DNA from: Streptomyces sp. Ru62
Lineage (GTDB): Bacteria > Actinomycetota > Actinomycetes > Streptomycetales > Streptomycetaceae
Length of the DNA: 64,000 nt
Direction: 5' to 3'
NCBI RefSeq assembly: GCF_002920615.1
Contig: NZ_PQSU01000006.1
Coordinates: 1-64,000 of the forward strand
Part shown: positions 46,325 through 54,928 of the stretch, piece by piece
How positions within the stretch are numbered: the first letter of the stretch is position 1
Layout: each line of letters opens with the position of its first letter
Position numbers and translations under genes: made by a program
The notes under the pieces: generated by a model
Seen by the model: only the letters and a program-made list of their open reading frames with translations
What the model was told of the DNA's origin: nothing
Database searches by the model: none

Positions 46325-47812
46325 TCAGCCCCGCAGCAGCTTCTTGATGATCTTCCCGGCTGGGTTGCGCGGCACCTGCTCGATGAGCTCCACGTGCCGC
46401 GGGCGTTTGTAGGGCGCGAGCAGCCGTGCGACGTGGCCCAGCAGCTCCGCCGCACTCACGTCCGTGCCCGGCTCCGGGACGACGTAGGCCAGCGGCACCT
46501 CGCCGTAGTCCTCGTCGGGCGTGCCGACGACCGCCGCGTCGTGGACCGCCGGGTGGGTCATCAGGGCGCGTTCGATCTCCGACGGGTAGACGTTCTGGCC
46601 CGCGCGGATGATGACGTCCTTGGTCCGGTCCACCAGGCTGATGCGGCCCTCGTCGTCGACGAAACCGAGGTCGCCCGTCCGGATCCAGCCGTCGAGGGTG
46701 ATCTCGCGGGTGGCCCGCGGGTCGTTCCAGTAGCCCTGCATGACGCCGGGCCCGCGCACCACGATCTCGCCGATCTCCCCGCGCGGTACCTCCCGTCCGT
46801 CCCGGTCGACAGCGCGGGCCGACATGCCCGGCACGACCCGCCCGCAGGGGATGCGGGCGGTGACGTCCCCGGGAGCGGGGTGCTCGTCGGGGCCGAGGGT
46901 GACGAAGGGGCCGCCGACCTCGGTCATGCCGTACACCTGCCGGAAGCCGCAGCCCAGCCGCTCCACCGCCTCGGCGTACACGTCCAGCGGCATGGGCGCG
47001 GCGCCGTAGAGGATCTCCCGCAGCGAGGAGAAGTCGGTGCGCTGCGAGGCCTTGGCCTGGAGCATGAACCGCAGCATCTGCGGGACCATCCACATGTGCG
47101 TGGCGTGGTGACGTTCCACCGCGGTCAGCGCCCGCTGCGGGGTGAAGCCGGGCATCAGCACGACGGTGGCGCCGGCCGCCATGTACGTGAGCGAGACGAC
47201 CATGCTGCCGTGGTACAGCGGGCAGCAGTTGACCAGGACGATGTCGTCGCCGGGCCGGGCCATGACCAGCCAGCCCAGGGCGATCGCCCGGAACGAGCCG
47301 CTGTCGACGGTGACGCCCTTGGCCTGTCCGGTGGTCGCCGAGGTGTGCAGTACGGCGATCGGGTCGGTGTCGGCGACCCGGGGCAGCTCCCGCTCGGCCG
47401 CCAGGGTGCCCAGCGTCGCGAAGGCGGGCTTGTCCAGCGCCATCCGGACGCGCACCGAATCCGGCAGCCGGGGATGGCGGTCCAGCAGGTCCGACTCGCC
47501 GAGCACCGCCACCGCGCCGACGCGTTCGACGATGCCGGCGACCTCGGGCTCGGCCAGGCTGTGGTTCAGTGGCACGAACAGCGCACCCAGGCGCGCGAGC
47601 GCGAAGTAGCTCTCCAGGACCTCGATGCGGTCCTTGGACAGGACGGCGACCCGGTCACCGCGCTCGATGCCCAGCTCCGCGAAACCGTGGGCGAGTTCGG
47701 CCGTGCGGTCGTGGAACTCCGCCCAGGTGACGCTGCGTTGCTCGTCCACGAGCGCGGTCCGGTCGGGGAAGCACTGCCGGTTGCGCTCCAGCAGCTGCGT
47801 CAGCCACATCAC
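46325..47812 (-). CDS. AMP-forming acyl/aryl ligase for the free-standing ACP
   Basis: The 495-residue ANL-superfamily enzyme has the adenylation motifs LHTSATTGQAKGV (P-loop), QVYGMTEVGGPF, GWIRTGDLGFVDDEG and the C-terminal Lys in NPAGKIIKKLL. Length and style match class I acyl-CoA/aryl-CoA synthetases. Its ATG overlaps the ACP stop codon by 4 bp (ATGA), so the two are made together and the ligase probably acylates that ACP, or makes a CoA ester passed to it. With the tryptophan-to-anthranilate genes nearby, anthranilate or an oxidised relative is the most likely substrate; this is inference. Confidence 0.88.
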   Translation of the reverse strand: MMWLTQLLERNRQCFPDRTALVDEQRSVTWAEFHDRTAELAHGFAELGIERGDRVAVLSKDRIEVLESYFALARLGALFVPLNHSLAEPEVAGIVERVGAVAVLGESDLLDRHPRLPDSVRVRMALDKPAFATLGTLAAERELPRVADTDPIAVLHTSATTGQAKGVTVDSGSFRAIALGWLVMARPGDDIVLVNCCPLYHGSMVVSLTYMAAGATVVLMPGFTPQRALTAVERHHATHMWMVPQMLRFMLQAKASQRTDFSSLREILYGAAPMPLDVYAEAVERLGCGFRQVYGMTEVGGPFVTLGPDEHPAPGDVTARIPCGRVVPGMSARAVDRDGREVPRGEIGEIVVRGPGVMQGYWNDPRATREITLDGWIRTGDLGFVDDEGRISLVDRTKDVIIRAGQNVYPSEIERALMTHPAVHDAAVVGTPDEDYGEVPLAYVVPEPGTDVSAAELLGHVARLLAPYKRPRHVELIEQVPRNPAGKIIKKLLRG

Positions 47813-48057
47813 GCACCGCCGGCGGCGCCGGCGGCGGAGCGCTCGGCCACGAACCGCTCGTAGTCGGCGATCGTGTGCAGCTTCTCCATGTCCTCGGCCG
47901 TGATCTCCACACCGAGGCGCTGCTCGACGAGCAGCACCAGACGCACCAGGTCACCGGAGTCGATCCCGCTGGCGGCGAGGTCGACGTCGTCGCCGACCGC
48001 GTCCGCGTACTCGGCGGTGCCGGTGAGTTCGACCAGCAACTCCCTGATGGTGCTCAT
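47809..48057 (-). CDS. Free-standing acyl carrier protein
   Basis: The 82-residue protein has the carrier fold with the attachment Ser in GIDSGDLVRLVLLVEQ and a following acidic helix (LGVEITAEDMEKLHTI), as in ACPs used by discrete ligases. It starts at ATG 48,057 (GGGG at 48,061-48,064) and is translationally coupled to the ligase. It would present the aryl starter to the Paa-like epoxidase and then to the first C domain of the NRPS, in the same way that EntB feeds EntF. The last dozen residues are Ala/Gly-rich. Confidence 0.9.
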   Translation of the reverse strand: MSTIRELLVELTGTAEYADAVGDDVDLAASGIDSGDLVRLVLLVEQRLGVEITAEDMEKLHTIADYERFVAERSAAGAAGGA

Positions 48058-48398
48058 GGGTTCCCCTTTCGCCGCGGCATGCCGGCCGCCGTCGTGCGGG
48101 CTGAACTGTCACCCCCTCAAGAGGCGCTCGCGGCCGCCCGCACTCCCCGGGCGGCCCGTGAGCTTTGTCACGCGTCGAGCCGCGGGCGGCAGGGATAGCC
48201 GGGCCACCCGCCCGGCCTCCTTACCGGGACGAAGACACCTGCTCCGCCCGGTGCGTCCCGTACTGCTGCTGGACGCGGGCGGGCCCCGAACCAGGGAGTG
48301 ATGCACGTGCCCAGGCAGCCGGTACGGGTCCGGTCCGCGGCAGGACGACCCGTGCGCCCCACCGTCGCGGCGAACCCCGCTCGCACGGGCGGTGCCGG
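48058..48398. promoter_or_regulatory. Divergent promoter region with hairpin
   Basis: The 341 bp between the ACP gene (leftward) and paaA (rightward) contain a 9-bp inverted repeat: GGCCGCCCG at 48,132-48,140 and CGGGCGGCC at 48,148-48,156, with a 7-nt loop. No PimM-type box was found here. Promoters of both operons must lie in this stretch; no clear -35/-10 pair can be assigned. Confidence 0.5.
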
Positions 48399-49454
48399 GT
48401 GAGCGCGCGGACGGCCGTCACCGAGGACGCCGGGCAGGAGGAGTCGCTCACGCGCTTCGAGGCGCTGATCGCCCGGGGCGGGACGATCGAACCGCGCGAC
48501 TGGATGCCCGACGGCTACCGTCGCATGCTGATCCGTCAGATCGCCCAGCACGCCCACTCCGAGATCATCGGCATGCAGCCCGAAGGGGCCTGGCTGACCC
48601 GGGCCCCGTCCCTGCACCGCAAGTCGGTGCTCATCGCCAAGGTCCAGGACGAGGCCGGCCACGGCCTGTACCTGTACTCCGCCGCCGAGACCCTGGGCGT
48701 GGATCGCGCCGACCTGCTCGACGCCCTGCACCTGGGCCGCCAGCGCGCCTCGGCCACCTTCAACCACCCGGCGCTGACCTGGGCGGACACCGGCGCCATC
48801 GCCTGGCTGACCGACGGCGCCGCCGTCATCAACCAGGCCCCCCTGTGCCGCACCTCCTACGGGCCGTACGCGCGGGCGATGCGCCGCGTCTGCCAGGAGG
48901 AGGCCTTCCACGTGCGTCAGGGGTACGACCTGATGCGCGCGCTGTGCGAGGGCACGCCCGAGCAGAAGGCGATGGCGCAGGACGCGGTGAACCGCTGGTG
49001 GCTGCCGGCCGTGGCGCTGATGTTCGGCCCACCCGACACCGAGGCGGGCGGGGCCGACGCCCGGACCGCCGCGCTCGGGGCCGCCGTCTCCCGACGTGCG
49101 ATGGCCTGGGGCATCAAGCGCCACACCAACGACGAACTGCGCCAGCGCTTCGTCGACCAGTGCGTCCCGCAGGCCGAGCGCCTGGGCCTGACACTGCCCG
49201 ACCCGGCCATCCGCTGGAACGAGGAACGCAGCCACTACGACTTCACCCCGATCGACTGGGACACCTACCGCACGGTCCTGGGCGACGACACCCACTGGGC
49301 GCGCCGACGCGTCGAGCACCGCAGGACCGCGCACGAGGACGGCGCCTGGGTACGGGAGGCCGCCGCCGTGTACGCCGCCCGCGCGGAGACCGCCGGATCC
49401 GTGGTCGGCTCCGGCCCGGTCGTCCCCCGACAGGCGCAGGAGGAACGCGTATGA
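48399..49454 (+). CDS. paaA: PaaA-like oxygenase alpha subunit of a phenylacetyl-CoA epoxidase-type complex
   Basis: GTG 48,399 is the first sensible start (351 residues; E. coli PaaA has about 309). The diiron site is intact: an Asp/Glu-His pair in [16 protein letters not shown] and a second in [14 protein letters not shown]. Other PaaA hallmarks are [20 protein letters not shown] and [16 protein letters not shown]. In the catabolic enzyme PaaA carries the catalytic diiron centre that epoxidises the ring of phenylacetyl-CoA with O2. Here the context (ligase, ACP, NRPS, anthranilate genes) suggests an aryl thioester tethered to ACP or CoA. It overlaps paaB by ATGA. The C-terminal 45 residues extend beyond the family. 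Confidence 0.9.
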   Translation: MSARTAVTEDAGQEESLTRFEALIARGGTIEPRDWMPDGYRRMLIRQIAQHAHSEIIGMQPEGAWLTRAPSLHRKSVLIAKVQDEAGHGLYLYSAAETLGVDRADLLDALHLGRQRASATFNHPALTWADTGAIAWLTDGAAVINQAPLCRTSYGPYARAMRRVCQEEAFHVRQGYDLMRALCEGTPEQKAMAQDAVNRWWLPAVALMFGPPDTEAGGADARTAALGAAVSRRAMAWGIKRHTNDELRQRFVDQCVPQAERLGLTLPDPAIRWNEERSHYDFTPIDWDTYRTVLGDDTHWARRRVEHRRTAHEDGAWVREAAAVYAARAETAGSVVGSGPVVPRQAQEERV

Positions 49455-49762
49455 ACCGCAACGACGAGGGCGCGCCCGCGTCCTGGGAGGTCTTCCTGCG
49501 AGCCCGGCGGGGCCTGGCCCACCAGCACGTGGGTTCGGTGCGCGCCGCCGGTCCGGACGCGGCGCTGGCGGTCGCCCGCGATCTGTACACGCGCCGCGGC
49601 GACCCGCTGTCGCTGTGGGTGGTGCGTTCGGACGCCGTGCACGCGGTCTCCCCGGACGAACGCGACCCGTACTTCGCGGGCACCCACGGCAAGCCGTACC
49701 GGTATCCCGAGCACTTCCCGCCGCTGACCGAGAAGGGGTCGGAAGGTGACCACGACCAGTGA
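49451..49762 (+). CDS. paaB: PaaB-like subunit
   Basis: The 103-residue protein matches Paa[21 protein letters not shown], then [13 protein letters not shown] core ([20 protein letters not shown]) and [20 protein letters not shown]. PaaB has no catalytic centre but is needed to assemble and regulate the PaaABC oxygenase. Its presence shows that the whole complex has been kept, not just the catalytic subunits. The start ATG overlaps the paaA stop, and the 3' end overlaps paaC by 17 bp. Confidence 0.9.
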   Translation: MNRNDEGAPASWEVFLRARRGLAHQHVGSVRAAGPDAALAVARDLYTRRGDPLSLWVVRSDAVHAVSPDERDPYFAGTHGKPYRYPEHFPPLTEKGSEGDHDQ

Positions 49763-50615
49763 CAAGCGGGCGGACCGCGCGGTGGACCGCCGGCCGGCTC
49801 CGACCTCGCCCGGCGACACCCCCGGGGTGAGCGCACCCGGTCGTCCGACGCGCGCCGCCCACGGCCCCGCCGACCTCGCCACGTACCTGCTGCGCCTGGG
49901 TGACGACGCCCTCGTGCTCGGGCAGCGGTTGTGCCAGTGGATCACGCGCGCCCCGATGATCGAGGAAGACCTGGCCCTGTCCAACATCGCCCTGGACCTG
50001 ATCGGCCACGCCCGCACCCTGCTCACCCTCGCCGGACGGCTCGACGGAACCGGCCGCACCGAGGACGACCTCGCCTTCACGCGTCACGAGCGCGACTTCA
50101 CCAACACCCTGTTGACGGAGCTGCCCAACGGCGACTTCGCGGTGACCGTCGCCCGCCAGCTCGCGTACACCCACTACGCGTCCCTGCACTACGAGGCTCT
50201 CGCCGGCTGCCCGGACCCCGAACTCGCCGCCTTCGGCGCGCGGGCGGTCAAGGAAGTCGCCTTCCACCGGCTGCACGCCGACCGCTGGATCCGCCTGCTG
50301 GGCGGCGGCACGGCCGAGAGCGCGCGCCGGATGCAGCAGGGGCTTGAGCGGGTGTGGCCCTACACCGCCGAACTCTTCGACGAGGACGACCTCGTACGAC
50401 GCCTGGCCGCCGCCGGCACGGTGCCCTCGCCCGCGCCACTGCGCCAGGTGTGGGAGCAGCGCGTCACCGAGGTCGTCACCGGGGCGGGGCTCACCGTGCC
50501 CGTGCCCTCCTGGCAGGCCCGGGGCGGCCGTTCGGGCCTGCACACGGAGGAGTTCACCGACCTGATCGGCGAACTGCAGTCGGTGCGCAGGCAGTTCCCC
50601 GGGGGGACCTGGTGA
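49746..50615 (+). CDS. paaC: PaaC-like structural subunit of the epoxidase
   Basis: The 289-residue protein (GTG 49,746) matches PaaC: LATYLLRLGDDALVLGQRLC, QWITRAPMIEEDLALSNIAL with LDLIGHARTLL, then RHERDFTNTLLTELPNGDFA and VKEVAFHRLHADRWIRLLGG. PaaC is the inactive, ferritin-fold partner of PaaA that stabilises the heterodimer. An N-terminal extension of about 38 Pro/Arg-rich residues is not typical; a later start is possible but would break the tight coupling to paaB. The stop overlaps the paaD start. Confidence 0.9.
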   Translation: MTTTSDKRADRAVDRRPAPTSPGDTPGVSAPGRPTRAAHGPADLATYLLRLGDDALVLGQRLCQWITRAPMIEEDLALSNIALDLIGHARTLLTLAGRLDGTGRTEDDLAFTRHERDFTNTLLTELPNGDFAVTVARQLAYTHYASLHYEALAGCPDPELAAFGARAVKEVAFHRLHADRWIRLLGGGTAESARRMQQGLERVWPYTAELFDEDDLVRRLAAAGTVPSPAPLRQVWEQRVTEVVTGAGLTVPVPSWQARGGRSGLHTEEFTDLIGELQSVRRQFPGGTW

Positions 50616-51124
50616 ACGACACCGAACGGACCGCGGCGCCCCTCGCCGCGGAGGAGGTACGCAGGCGGGTCGAGGCGCTGCCCGACCCCGAACTGCCCGT
50701 GATCGGTCTCGGCGACCTGGGGGTGGTGGGCTCCGTCGGCCCGGGACCCGACGGGAGCCTGGAGGTGGAGATCATCCCCACCTACCTGGGCTGCCCCGCA
50801 CTGCCCGCGATCACCGCGGCCGTCCGCGAGGTCCTGGCTGACTGCGGCCATCCGGACGGCCGGGTGCGGCAGGTGCTGTCCCCGCCCTGGACGACCGACC
50901 GCATCACCCCTCGCGGACTGCGCACCCTCGCCGCCCACGGCATCGCCCCGCCGGTGCCCGCGGCGGCCGGCGGCCCGGTCGCCGTGGAGCTGGGCGCCGT
51001 CGCCTGCCCGCACTGCGGCTCGCGCGCCACCCGGCCGCACAGTCCCTTCGGCCCGTCCCGCTGCCAGTCGGTGCTGTGGTGCGCGGTGTGCCGCGAACCC
51101 TTCCCCCACCTGACCGCGCTGTGA
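50612..51124 (+). CDS. paaD: PaaD-like Fe-S maturation protein
   Basis: The 170-residue protein has an N-terminal MIP18/DUF59 domain (VEALPDPELPVIGLGDLGVV; IPTYLGCPALPAITAAVRE) and a C-terminal zinc-ribbon-like segment with two Cys pairs (ACPHCGSRATRPHSP; LWCAVCREPF). PaaD family members are needed for active epoxidase, probably in iron-sulfur cluster delivery to the reductase. The GTG overlaps the paaC stop and its own stop overlaps paaE (GTGA). Confidence 0.88.
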   Translation: MNDTERTAAPLAAEEVRRRVEALPDPELPVIGLGDLGVVGSVGPGPDGSLEVEIIPTYLGCPALPAITAAVREVLADCGHPDGRVRQVLSPPWTTDRITPRGLRTLAAHGIAPPVPAAAGGPVAVELGAVACPHCGSRATRPHSPFGPSRCQSVLWCAVCREPFPHLTAL

Positions 51125-52284
51125 GGCACACCGTGAACACCGCCGCCACCCCACCGCCCGCCCGGCAGGAGACGTCCGCCGAGCGGCACGTGCGCCGGGG
51201 CACGCGTACCCGGTGGCACCCCGCCACGGTCAGCGAGGTGTGCCATCTGACCGCGGACGCCGTGGCCGTCACCCTGGAGGTGCCCGCCGGCCTGCGCGAG
51301 GTCTTCGCCCACCAGCCCGGCCGGCACGTCGTCGTACGCCACCGCCGCGCCGACGGCGAACTGCGCCGCGCCTACTCCCTGTGCCCGCCCCCGCACGACA
51401 CCTCGGCCCTCCGCCTGGTGATCAAACGCGGTGCCCCGGACGGTTTCGGGGCCTACGCCGTCCGCCGCCTCGCACCCGGCGACCGACTCGAACTGTCCGC
51501 CCCCGCGGGCCACTTCGCTCTGCCGGAGCTGCCCGGCGCCCACCACGTCCTGATCGCCGGCGGCTCCGGAATCACCCCGCTGGCCGCGCTGGCCGCCGAC
51601 GCCCTGCGCCGGGACGCCACCTGCCGGGTGTCCCTCGTCCACTCCGTCCCGACCGCCGCGCAGGCCCTGCTCGCCGACGAACTGGCCGTCCTCAAGGACA
51701 TGTTCCTCGACCGCTTCACCGTCCTTTACGTCCTCACCCGCGACGAGCAGGGCACCGGCGGGCCGTTCCGCGGACGGATGGACGCCGACAAGCTGTCCGG
51801 CCTGCTCACCGTCATCGGCGCCCGGCCCGCCGAGGACACCACGTTCTCCCTGTGCGGACCACCGGGGATGATCGACACCGTACGGCGGTTCCTGGACGGC
51901 CGAGGTGCCGATCCGGCGCTCGTGCGCTGGGAGTCGTTCACCTCCGGGTCCACTCCCCCCTCCGCCGGCACCGTACCGGCCCGGCGGCCGGCCCCGACCG
52001 CCGGGACGAGCCGCGTCACCGCCCTGCTCGACGGGCACCGCCGGCGGACCACCGTCGGGCCGCAGGACACCGTGATCCTGGACGCCCTGCTGCGCGCGCA
52101 CCCGGACGTGCCGTACGCCTGCCGCGAGGGTGTGTGCGGCAGCTGCCGCGCCAAGGTCCTGTCCGGACGGGTACGAGCCGACCGCCAGCACGCCCTGGAC
52201 GACCGCGACCGCGCCGAGGGCTACACGCTCGTGTGCCGGGCACGACCGGACTCCGCCGAGGTGGTCATCGACTTCGACGCATGA
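51121..52284 (+). CDS. paaE: PaaE-like NADPH reductase (FAD, 2Fe-2S)
   Basis: The 387-residue protein (GTG 51,121, overlapping the paaD stop) has a ferredoxin-reductase FAD domain (RRAYSLCPPP), an NADP-binding domain (IAGGSGITPLAALA; FSLCGPPGMIDTV) and a C-terminal plant-type 2Fe-2S domain with ligands in YACREGVCGSCRAKV and a distal VC pair. It supplies electrons from NAD(P)H to the PaaA diiron site. A Pro-rich linker (about residues 280-305) precedes the 2Fe-2S domain and makes it slightly longer than E. coli PaaE (356). Confidence 0.92.
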   Translation: MRHTVNTAATPPPARQETSAERHVRRGTRTRWHPATVSEVCHLTADAVAVTLEVPAGLREVFAHQPGRHVVVRHRRADGELRRAYSLCPPPHDTSALRLVIKRGAPDGFGAYAVRRLAPGDRLELSAPAGHFALPELPGAHHVLIAGGSGITPLAALAADALRRDATCRVSLVHSVPTAAQALLADELAVLKDMFLDRFTVLYVLTRDEQGTGGPFRGRMDADKLSGLLTVIGARPAEDTTFSLCGPPGMIDTVRRFLDGRGADPALVRWESFTSGSTPPSAGTVPARRPAPTAGTSRVTALLDGHRRRTTVGPQDTVILDALLRAHPDVPYACREGVCGSCRAKVLSGRVRADRQHALDDRDRAEGYTLVCRARPDSAEVVIDFDA

Positions 52285-52360
52285 CACCCGCCCCGGCGTT
52301 CGACTCGGGCACCCGCCCTCAACCACCGCACCCGTCAGCACGCACCGAAGGAGACGCACG

Positions 52361-53137
52361 TTGAGCACCACCGCCCGCCTTGCGGGAAAGACCGCCCTGG
52401 TCACCGGAGGCAGCAGGGGAATCGGCCGGGCCATCAGCCGTCGCCTCGCCCAGGACGGCGCACTGGTGGCCGTGCACTACGGCCACGACGCGAGCGCCGC
52501 CGAGCGGACCGTCAAGGAGATCGAGGCCGACGGAGGCCGCGCCGTCGCCGTGCACGCCGAACTCGGCGTGCACGGCGACGCCGACACCCTCTGGTCCGCC
52601 TTCGACCGGGCCCTTGCCGACCGGGGCGCGGACGGCGGTCTCGACATCCTCGTCAACAACGCGGGCATCACCGTCCCGCGCCGCATCGCCGACGTGACCG
52701 AGGCCGACTACGACCGGGTGTTCGCGATCAACACCAAGGCGCCGTTCTTCATCGTCCAGCGCGGTCTCGACCGGCTGCGGGACGGCGGGCGGATCGTCAA
52801 CATCTCCTCCGTGGCCACCCGCGTCGCGTTCCCCGCCATCGTCTCGTACACCATGACCAAGGCCGCCCTGGACTACCTCACCCTCGCCCTGGCCCAGGAG
52901 CTGGGGCCCCGGGGCATCACCGTCAACGCCGTCGCCCCCGGCTACACCGAGACGGAGATCAACCCCACGCTCGCCGTCCCGGAGATCCGCCGCAGGTACT
53001 CCGAGGCATCCGTCTTCAGCCGGCTCGGCCAGCCCGTGGACATCGCCGACGTGGTCTCCTTCGTCGCGAGCGACGACGCCCGCTGGGTGACCGGTCAGTG
53101 GATCGACGCCTCCGGCGGAGCCCACCTCGGCGTGTGA
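52361..53137 (+). CDS. SDR-family oxidoreductase (FabG-like)
   Basis: TTG 52,361 is the start: AAGGAG lies 7 bp upstream and the protein (258 residues) then begins STTARLAGKTALVTGGSRGI. Features are the cofactor motif GGSRGIGRA, NNAGITV, catalytic Ser in NISSVATRV and Tyr/Lys in SYTMTKAAL. It is a cytosolic NAD(P)-dependent dehydrogenase of the FabG/3-oxoacyl-reductase type. In the operon, between the epoxidase and the kynurenine genes, it may oxidise or reduce a hydroxyl or enone formed from the arene epoxide; this is inference. Confidence 0.88.
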   Translation: MSTTARLAGKTALVTGGSRGIGRAISRRLAQDGALVAVHYGHDASAAERTVKEIEADGGRAVAVHAELGVHGDADTLWSAFDRALADRGADGGLDILVNNAGITVPRRIADVTEADYDRVFAINTKAPFFIVQRGLDRLRDGGRIVNISSVATRVAFPAIVSYTMTKAALDYLTLALAQELGPRGITVNAVAPGYTETEINPTLAVPEIRRRYSEASVFSRLGQPVDIADVVSFVASDDARWVTGQWIDASGGAHLGV

Positions 53138-53241
53138 CCCCCACCTCCGGCTCCGGCCGACCGGTTCCTGAAGCCCTTCCCCACCATCCGCGGCACCCTC
53201 ACGCGGCCGTACCGCCTCACAGCCGCAGCACAGGAGATGCG

Positions 53242-54090
53242 ATGAACGACCGCACGACCGCTCTCGCCGAGCCGGTCATGGACGACGTCCTGACCCGGCC
53301 CTTCACCGGCGCGAGCCCCTACGACAGCTATGTGCACGCCTCCGTCCTCAACTCCATGCAGCACCCGCTCACCGACGCGCCGGACGAGATGGGTTTCCTC
53401 GTCACGACCCAGGTGATGGAGCTGTGGTTCACCCTGATCGTGCACGAGTGGCGCACCGCACGGGTGGCCTTCGCGAAGGACGATCTGCGCGCGGCCATGG
53501 ACGCCCTCGTCCGCAGCCGCCGGGCCCTGACGGCGCTCAACGGCGCCTGGGCGCCCATCGCAGCGCTGACGCCGTGCCAGTTCAACGGTTTCCGGGCCGC
53601 GTTCGGCAAGGCGTCGGGATTCCAGTCGGCGATGTACCGGCACATGGAGTTCCTCCTCGGTGACAAGTCCGCCGGGCTGCTGCACGCGCACCGGGGCGAC
53701 CCGGCCGTCCACGAGGCACTCGGCGAGACCTACCGTGAACCGTCCCTCTACGACGAGGTGCTGGCCTTCCTGCACCGCCAGGGCCTGCACGTACCGCTGC
53801 ACGTCCGCGAGCGGGACATGACCGGTCCCTACACTTCCGACCCCGGGGTGGTGGAGATGTGGCGGGAGATCTACGCCGGACCACAGCACCACCCGCACCT
53901 GGCACTGGGCGAACTGCTCACCGACATCGCCGAGCTCGTCACCCGGTGGCGTTTCGAGCACGTCCTGGTGGTGCGCCGCGCCATGGGTGCGAAGCCCGGC
54001 AGCGCGGGCTCCGCGGGACTGGCCTGGCTGGAGCAGCGCGCGGCCCGCCCGGTCTTCCCCGAGCTGTGGGAGGTGCGCGGTGACATCTAG
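53242..54090 (+). CDS. Tryptophan 2,3-dioxygenase-like haem enzyme
   Basis: The 282-residue protein (ATG 53,242, GGAG 9 bp upstream) is TDO-like: YDSYVHASVLNSMQHP, FRAAFGKASGFQSAMYRHME, and the haem-ligand region WRFEHVLVVRRAMGAK with His240. The usual active-site His of FIVxHQTxELW, which contacts the indole NH in characterised TDOs, is Thr56 (FLVTTQVMELWF), and the GTGG loop near the substrate is GSAG. It should open tryptophan to N-formylkynurenine, given formamidase and kynureninase next to it, though these changes leave room for an altered substrate such as a modified tryptophan. The 3' end overlaps the next gene by 11 bp. Confidence 0.88.
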   Translation: MNDRTTALAEPVMDDVLTRPFTGASPYDSYVHASVLNSMQHPLTDAPDEMGFLVTTQVMELWFTLIVHEWRTARVAFAKDDLRAAMDALVRSRRALTALNGAWAPIAALTPCQFNGFRAAFGKASGFQSAMYRHMEFLLGDKSAGLLHAHRGDPAVHEALGETYREPSLYDEVLAFLHRQGLHVPLHVRERDMTGPYTSDPGVVEMWREIYAGPQHHPHLALGELLTDIAELVTRWRFEHVLVVRRAMGAKPGSAGSAGLAWLEQRAARPVFPELWEVRGDI

Positions 54091-54928
54091 GGTCATCTCC
54101 GCCTTCGCGGCCGAGGAGGAGCAGCGGGTACTGAGCCTGAAGCCGGTCCTGGCACCGGTGCACGGCCGCTACGGCGACCATCCCCACCAGGTCTACGACG
54201 CCTGGCCTTCGGACACCCCCGGCGCCCCGCTGGTGATCCTGCTGCACGGTGGCTACTGGCGCTACGACCGCATGCACCTGACCCCCTTCGCCGCCTACCT
54301 CGCCGAACAGGGCTTCGACGTCCTGCTGCCCGGCTTCCGTCGCTCCGGGGGCGCCGGCGGCTATCCGGAGACCTTCGACGACGTCGCCCGGATCGTCGAC
54401 ACCCTTCCGCAGGGGCGGCCGTACGTCTTGGCGGGCCACTGTTCGGGCGGACACCTGGCCCTGTGGTGCGCCGCCCGCGGCCTGCTGCCGGCCGGCTCGC
54501 GCTGGCACACGCGCACCCTGCCGACCGGCGTGCTCGCCCTAGCCCCCCTCACCGACCTCGCCGCCACCCGTCGCGACGACCTCAGCAACGGCGCCGCTCT
54601 GCAACTCCTGGGCGGGGCGGAGCACTTCGAGGAGCGCATGGCCGAGGTCGACCCCCTGACCCTGCTGCGCGACGCCGGCACGACCGGGGTGCCCACCGTG
54701 CTGCTGCACGGCGCCGCCGACGAGGAGGTCCCCCTCACCCAGTTCACCGACTACGCGGCCGTCCACCGCGACCTCACCACGGTCGTCCTGCCCGGCACCG
54801 GCCACTACACCCTCATCGAACCGGGCGCGCCCGGCGCCCGTGCCGTCGCCGACACCCTCCGGGAGATGGCGGCCTCCTTCCCCGCCCAGCGCCCCGGGCC
54901 GGCACACGAGGAGCCCGCGCACCGATGA
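54080..54928 (+). CDS. Kynurenine formamidase-type alpha/beta hydrolase
   Basis: The 282-residue alpha/beta hydrolase (GTG 54,080) has the oxyanion motif LLHGGYWR (HGGxW) typical of KynB/arylformamidase-like enzymes. Its nucleophile elbow is AGHCSGGHLALW: aligned to the usual GHSAGGHL, the nucleophile position is Cys121, followed by Ser122. The acid and His are plausible in HGAADEEVPL and GTGHYTLIEP. By context it hydrolyses N-formylkynurenine to kynurenine. Whether Cys121 is a true nucleophile, or Ser122 takes over, cannot be decided. It overlaps kynureninase by ATGA. Confidence 0.82.
   Translation: MTSRVISAFAAEEEQRVLSLKPVLAPVHGRYGDHPHQVYDAWPSDTPGAPLVILLHGGYWRYDRMHLTPFAAYLAEQGFDVLLPGFRRSGGAGGYPETFDDVARIVDTLPQGRPYVLAGHCSGGHLALWCAARGLLPAGSRWHTRTLPTGVLALAPLTDLAATRRDDLSNGAALQLLGGAEHFEERMAEVDPLTLLRDAGTTGVPTVLLHGAADEEVPLTQFTDYAAVHRDLTTVVLPGTGHYTLIEPGAPGARAVADTLREMAASFPAQRPGPAHEEPAHR

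Noticed and set aside
44818..46347. Plus-strand open frame over the PPTase gene
   Set aside because: The opposite strand carries clear Sfp-type motifs; this frame has none, and its start lies in a non-coding gap.
48399..52284. Ordinary phenylacetate catabolism operon
   Set aside because: paaG, paaZ, paaJ, paaH, paaK and a PaaR regulator are all missing, and the genes are embedded in NRPS-PKS and kynurenine genes.
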